A stretch of DNA of 8,254 nt from Bacteroidota bacterium (GTDB lineage Bacteria; Bacteroidota; Ignavibacteria; UBA10030; UBA8401). The stretch lies in the NCBI GenBank assembly GCA_003456055.1, contig DMPG01000341.1, positions 719-8,972 on the forward strand, written 5' to 3'. A program made the position numbers and the translations under genes. Of this stretch, positions 7,304 to 8,254 are shown one piece after another; position 1 is the stretch's first letter; every line of letters begins with the position of its first letter. The notes beneath the pieces are model-generated. The model had not been told where the DNA came from. It did not search any database and worked only from the letters and a program-made list of their open reading frames with translations.

Positions 7304-8077
7304 ATGGAACTTCTCATTATTATTATTGCTTCCGCCTTCGCTTCTCTTATTACACTTTTTTCCGGTTTCGGACTTGGAACAATTCTCACACCGGTCTTTG
7401 TATTATTTTTTCCAATTGAAATCGCAATAGCGTTGACCGGAATCGTGCATTTCTTAAATAATATTTTCAAATTTGTTTTGCTTGGCAAGCACGCACGGTG
7501 GAATGTTGTTGTTCAATTCGGGATTCCGTCAATGCTGGGGGCATTTTTTGGTGCAAAACTATTGCTGTCGTTGACAACATTTGCGCCGATCGGTTCCTAT
7601 TATTTTTTAGGAAAAGAATTCTTTATTGAACCGGTCAAACTCATCATTGCGGTTGTGATGATCTGTTTTGCCTTCGCAGAAATACGCCCGGCACTGCAGT
7701 CGTTTACCCCGACAAACAAATCTCTTCCCGCGGGAGGATTGTTGAGCGGGTTCTTCGGCGGTTTTTCCGGACATCAGGGGGCACTGCGGAGCATCTTTTT
7801 GATCCGTTATGGATTATCAAAAGAGCAGTTTCTTGCAACGGGAATTGTTGTTGCGTGTCTTGTTGATTTTACAAGGTTGTCTCTCTATTCATCGCAACTG
7901 CTTTCGTCCTATGCCGTGCGGCATTGGGAATTTGTTGCCGCCGCGGTGATCTCTGCATTCATCGGAGCGTATGCCGGAAGTAAACTTTTAAAGAAAATTA
8001 CTCTTGGGGTAGTTCAAAAAATTGTAGCGGTGATGCTGATTGCGATTGCATTTGGTTTAGGGTTGGGATTGATCTGA
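7304..8077 (+). CDS. TauE/SafE-family (sulfite exporter-like) membrane permease
   Basis: A 257-residue integral membrane protein of the TauE/SafE (DUF81) family. Characterised members move small anionic or sulfur compounds such as sulfite, sulfoacetate or thiosulfate; the substrate here cannot be read from sequence. Two homologous halves are visible. The N-terminal half carries SGFGLGTILTPVF (20-32) and an ALTGIVHFLNNIFKF block (43-57). The C-terminal half carries GGLLSGFFGGFSGHQGALR (144-162), then LSKEQFLATG and CLVDFTR (185-191). Seven or eight hydrophobic segments are evident, ending at the C terminus. ATG at 7304 follows the preceding stop by 5 nt, with AAAGG at 7297-7301 too close to be a good ribosome site, so translation is probably coupled to the DUF3267 gene. 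Its own stop overlaps the start of the nuclease gene. No sulfur-metabolism gene is nearby to suggest a sulfur substrate. Confidence 0.93.
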   Translation: MELLIIIIASAFASLITLFSGFGLGTILTPVFVLFFPIEIAIALTGIVHFLNNIFKFVLLGKHARWNVVVQFGIPSMLGAFFGAKLLLSLTTFAPIGSYYFLGKEFFIEPVKLIIAVVMICFAFAEIRPALQSFTPTNKSLPAGGLLSGFFGGFSGHQGALRSIFLIRYGLSKEQFLATGIVVACLVDFTRLSLYSSQLLSSYAVRHWEFVAAAVISAFIGAYAGSKLLKKITLGVVQKIVAVMLIAIAFGLGLGLI

Positions 8078-8254
8078 TGAAAAAACTATTTCTTGTATTT
8101 CTGTTTTCAACTGCCGCGTACTCGCAGCATGATTCATTGTTTATTGCGGAACATCTTGCAATGGGAAATCCAAGTAACGCCGTCAGCAAAATATCTTCTC
8201 CCCGAAATTACTTAATGGTAAAACCGCAGTTCGTTCATTCCTACAATCGTTTTC
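8077..8254 (+). CDS. Secreted DNA/RNA non-specific endonuclease (NUC1-like), 5' end only
   Basis: Only the first 59 codons are in the window. The protein starts with a clear Sec signal peptide (MKKLFLVFLFSTAAYS, likely cleaved before QHD) followed by EHLAMGNPSNAVSK at 25-38 and RNYLMVKPQFVHSYNRF at 43-59. The pairing of an HLxxGNPSxA segment with NYLxVKPQ-xxxSYN is what I recognise from the N-terminal part of secreted bacterial non-specific nucleases of the PF01223 family, where it leads into the catalytic domain. The diagnostic DRGH active-site motif would fall beyond the right edge, so the assignment rests on this lead-in alone. Such enzymes degrade extracellular or periplasmic nucleic acids. 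The ATG shares one base with the TauE-like stop codon (TGATG), so the two are translationally coupled. Confidence 0.75.
   Translation, partial: MKKLFLVFLFSTAAYSQHDSLFIAEHLAMGNPSNAVSKISSPRNYLMVKPQFVHSYNRF

Overview
The window looks like a chromosomal segment of a Gram-negative bacterium, most likely from the FCB group (Bacteroidota, or an Ignavibacteriota/Chlorobiota-like lineage). This rests on several things: a lipoprotein-type membrane-fusion subunit paired with an RND pump, which requires an outer membrane; MKK-type signal peptides; moderate GC by eye; several starts without a convincing Shine-Dalgarno; and families (COG4299 acyltransferase, DUF3267, secreted NUC1-type nuclease) that are common in that group. 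There is no rRNA, tRNA or marker gene, so the placement is an inference.

Layout: two divergent blocks meet at about 3910-4105. To the left, on the minus strand, lies a tripartite efflux operon: a lipoprotein periplasmic adaptor (2860-3909), then an HAE-1-type RND permease that starts at 2747 and runs off the left edge after 915 codons. A good sigma70-like promoter (3963-3991, minus strand) precedes the adaptor gene. A long imperfect hairpin (2792-2849) separates adaptor and pump. No outer-membrane TolC-like gene is visible; it may lie beyond the left edge or elsewhere.

To the right, on the plus strand, five genes are packed head to tail: an exported GH13 alpha-amylase-family hydrolase (4106-5455), an HGSNAT/NagX-like multi-pass acyltransferase (5511-6659), a DUF3267 membrane zincin-like protein (6714-7298), a TauE/SafE-family permease (7304-8077), and the first 59 codons of a secreted DNA/RNA non-specific endonuclease (from 8077). 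The last three are tightly coupled (5-nt gap, then a TGATG stop/start overlap). The first two are separated from their downstream neighbours by 55 and 54 nt, with a small hairpin just ahead of the acyltransferase gene.

How they work together: the left block would export toxic or hydrophobic compounds from the periplasm or inner membrane to the outside. The right block mixes polymer degradation (exported glucan hydrolase, secreted nuclease) with membrane functions (sugar acyl transfer, small-anion transport, possible membrane proteolysis). A shared scavenging role is possible but not demonstrated. All genes look intact within the window; I see no mobile element, CRISPR array, RNA gene or clearly novel system. 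The most interesting leads are the two intergenic hairpins and the DUF3267-TauE-nuclease coupling.
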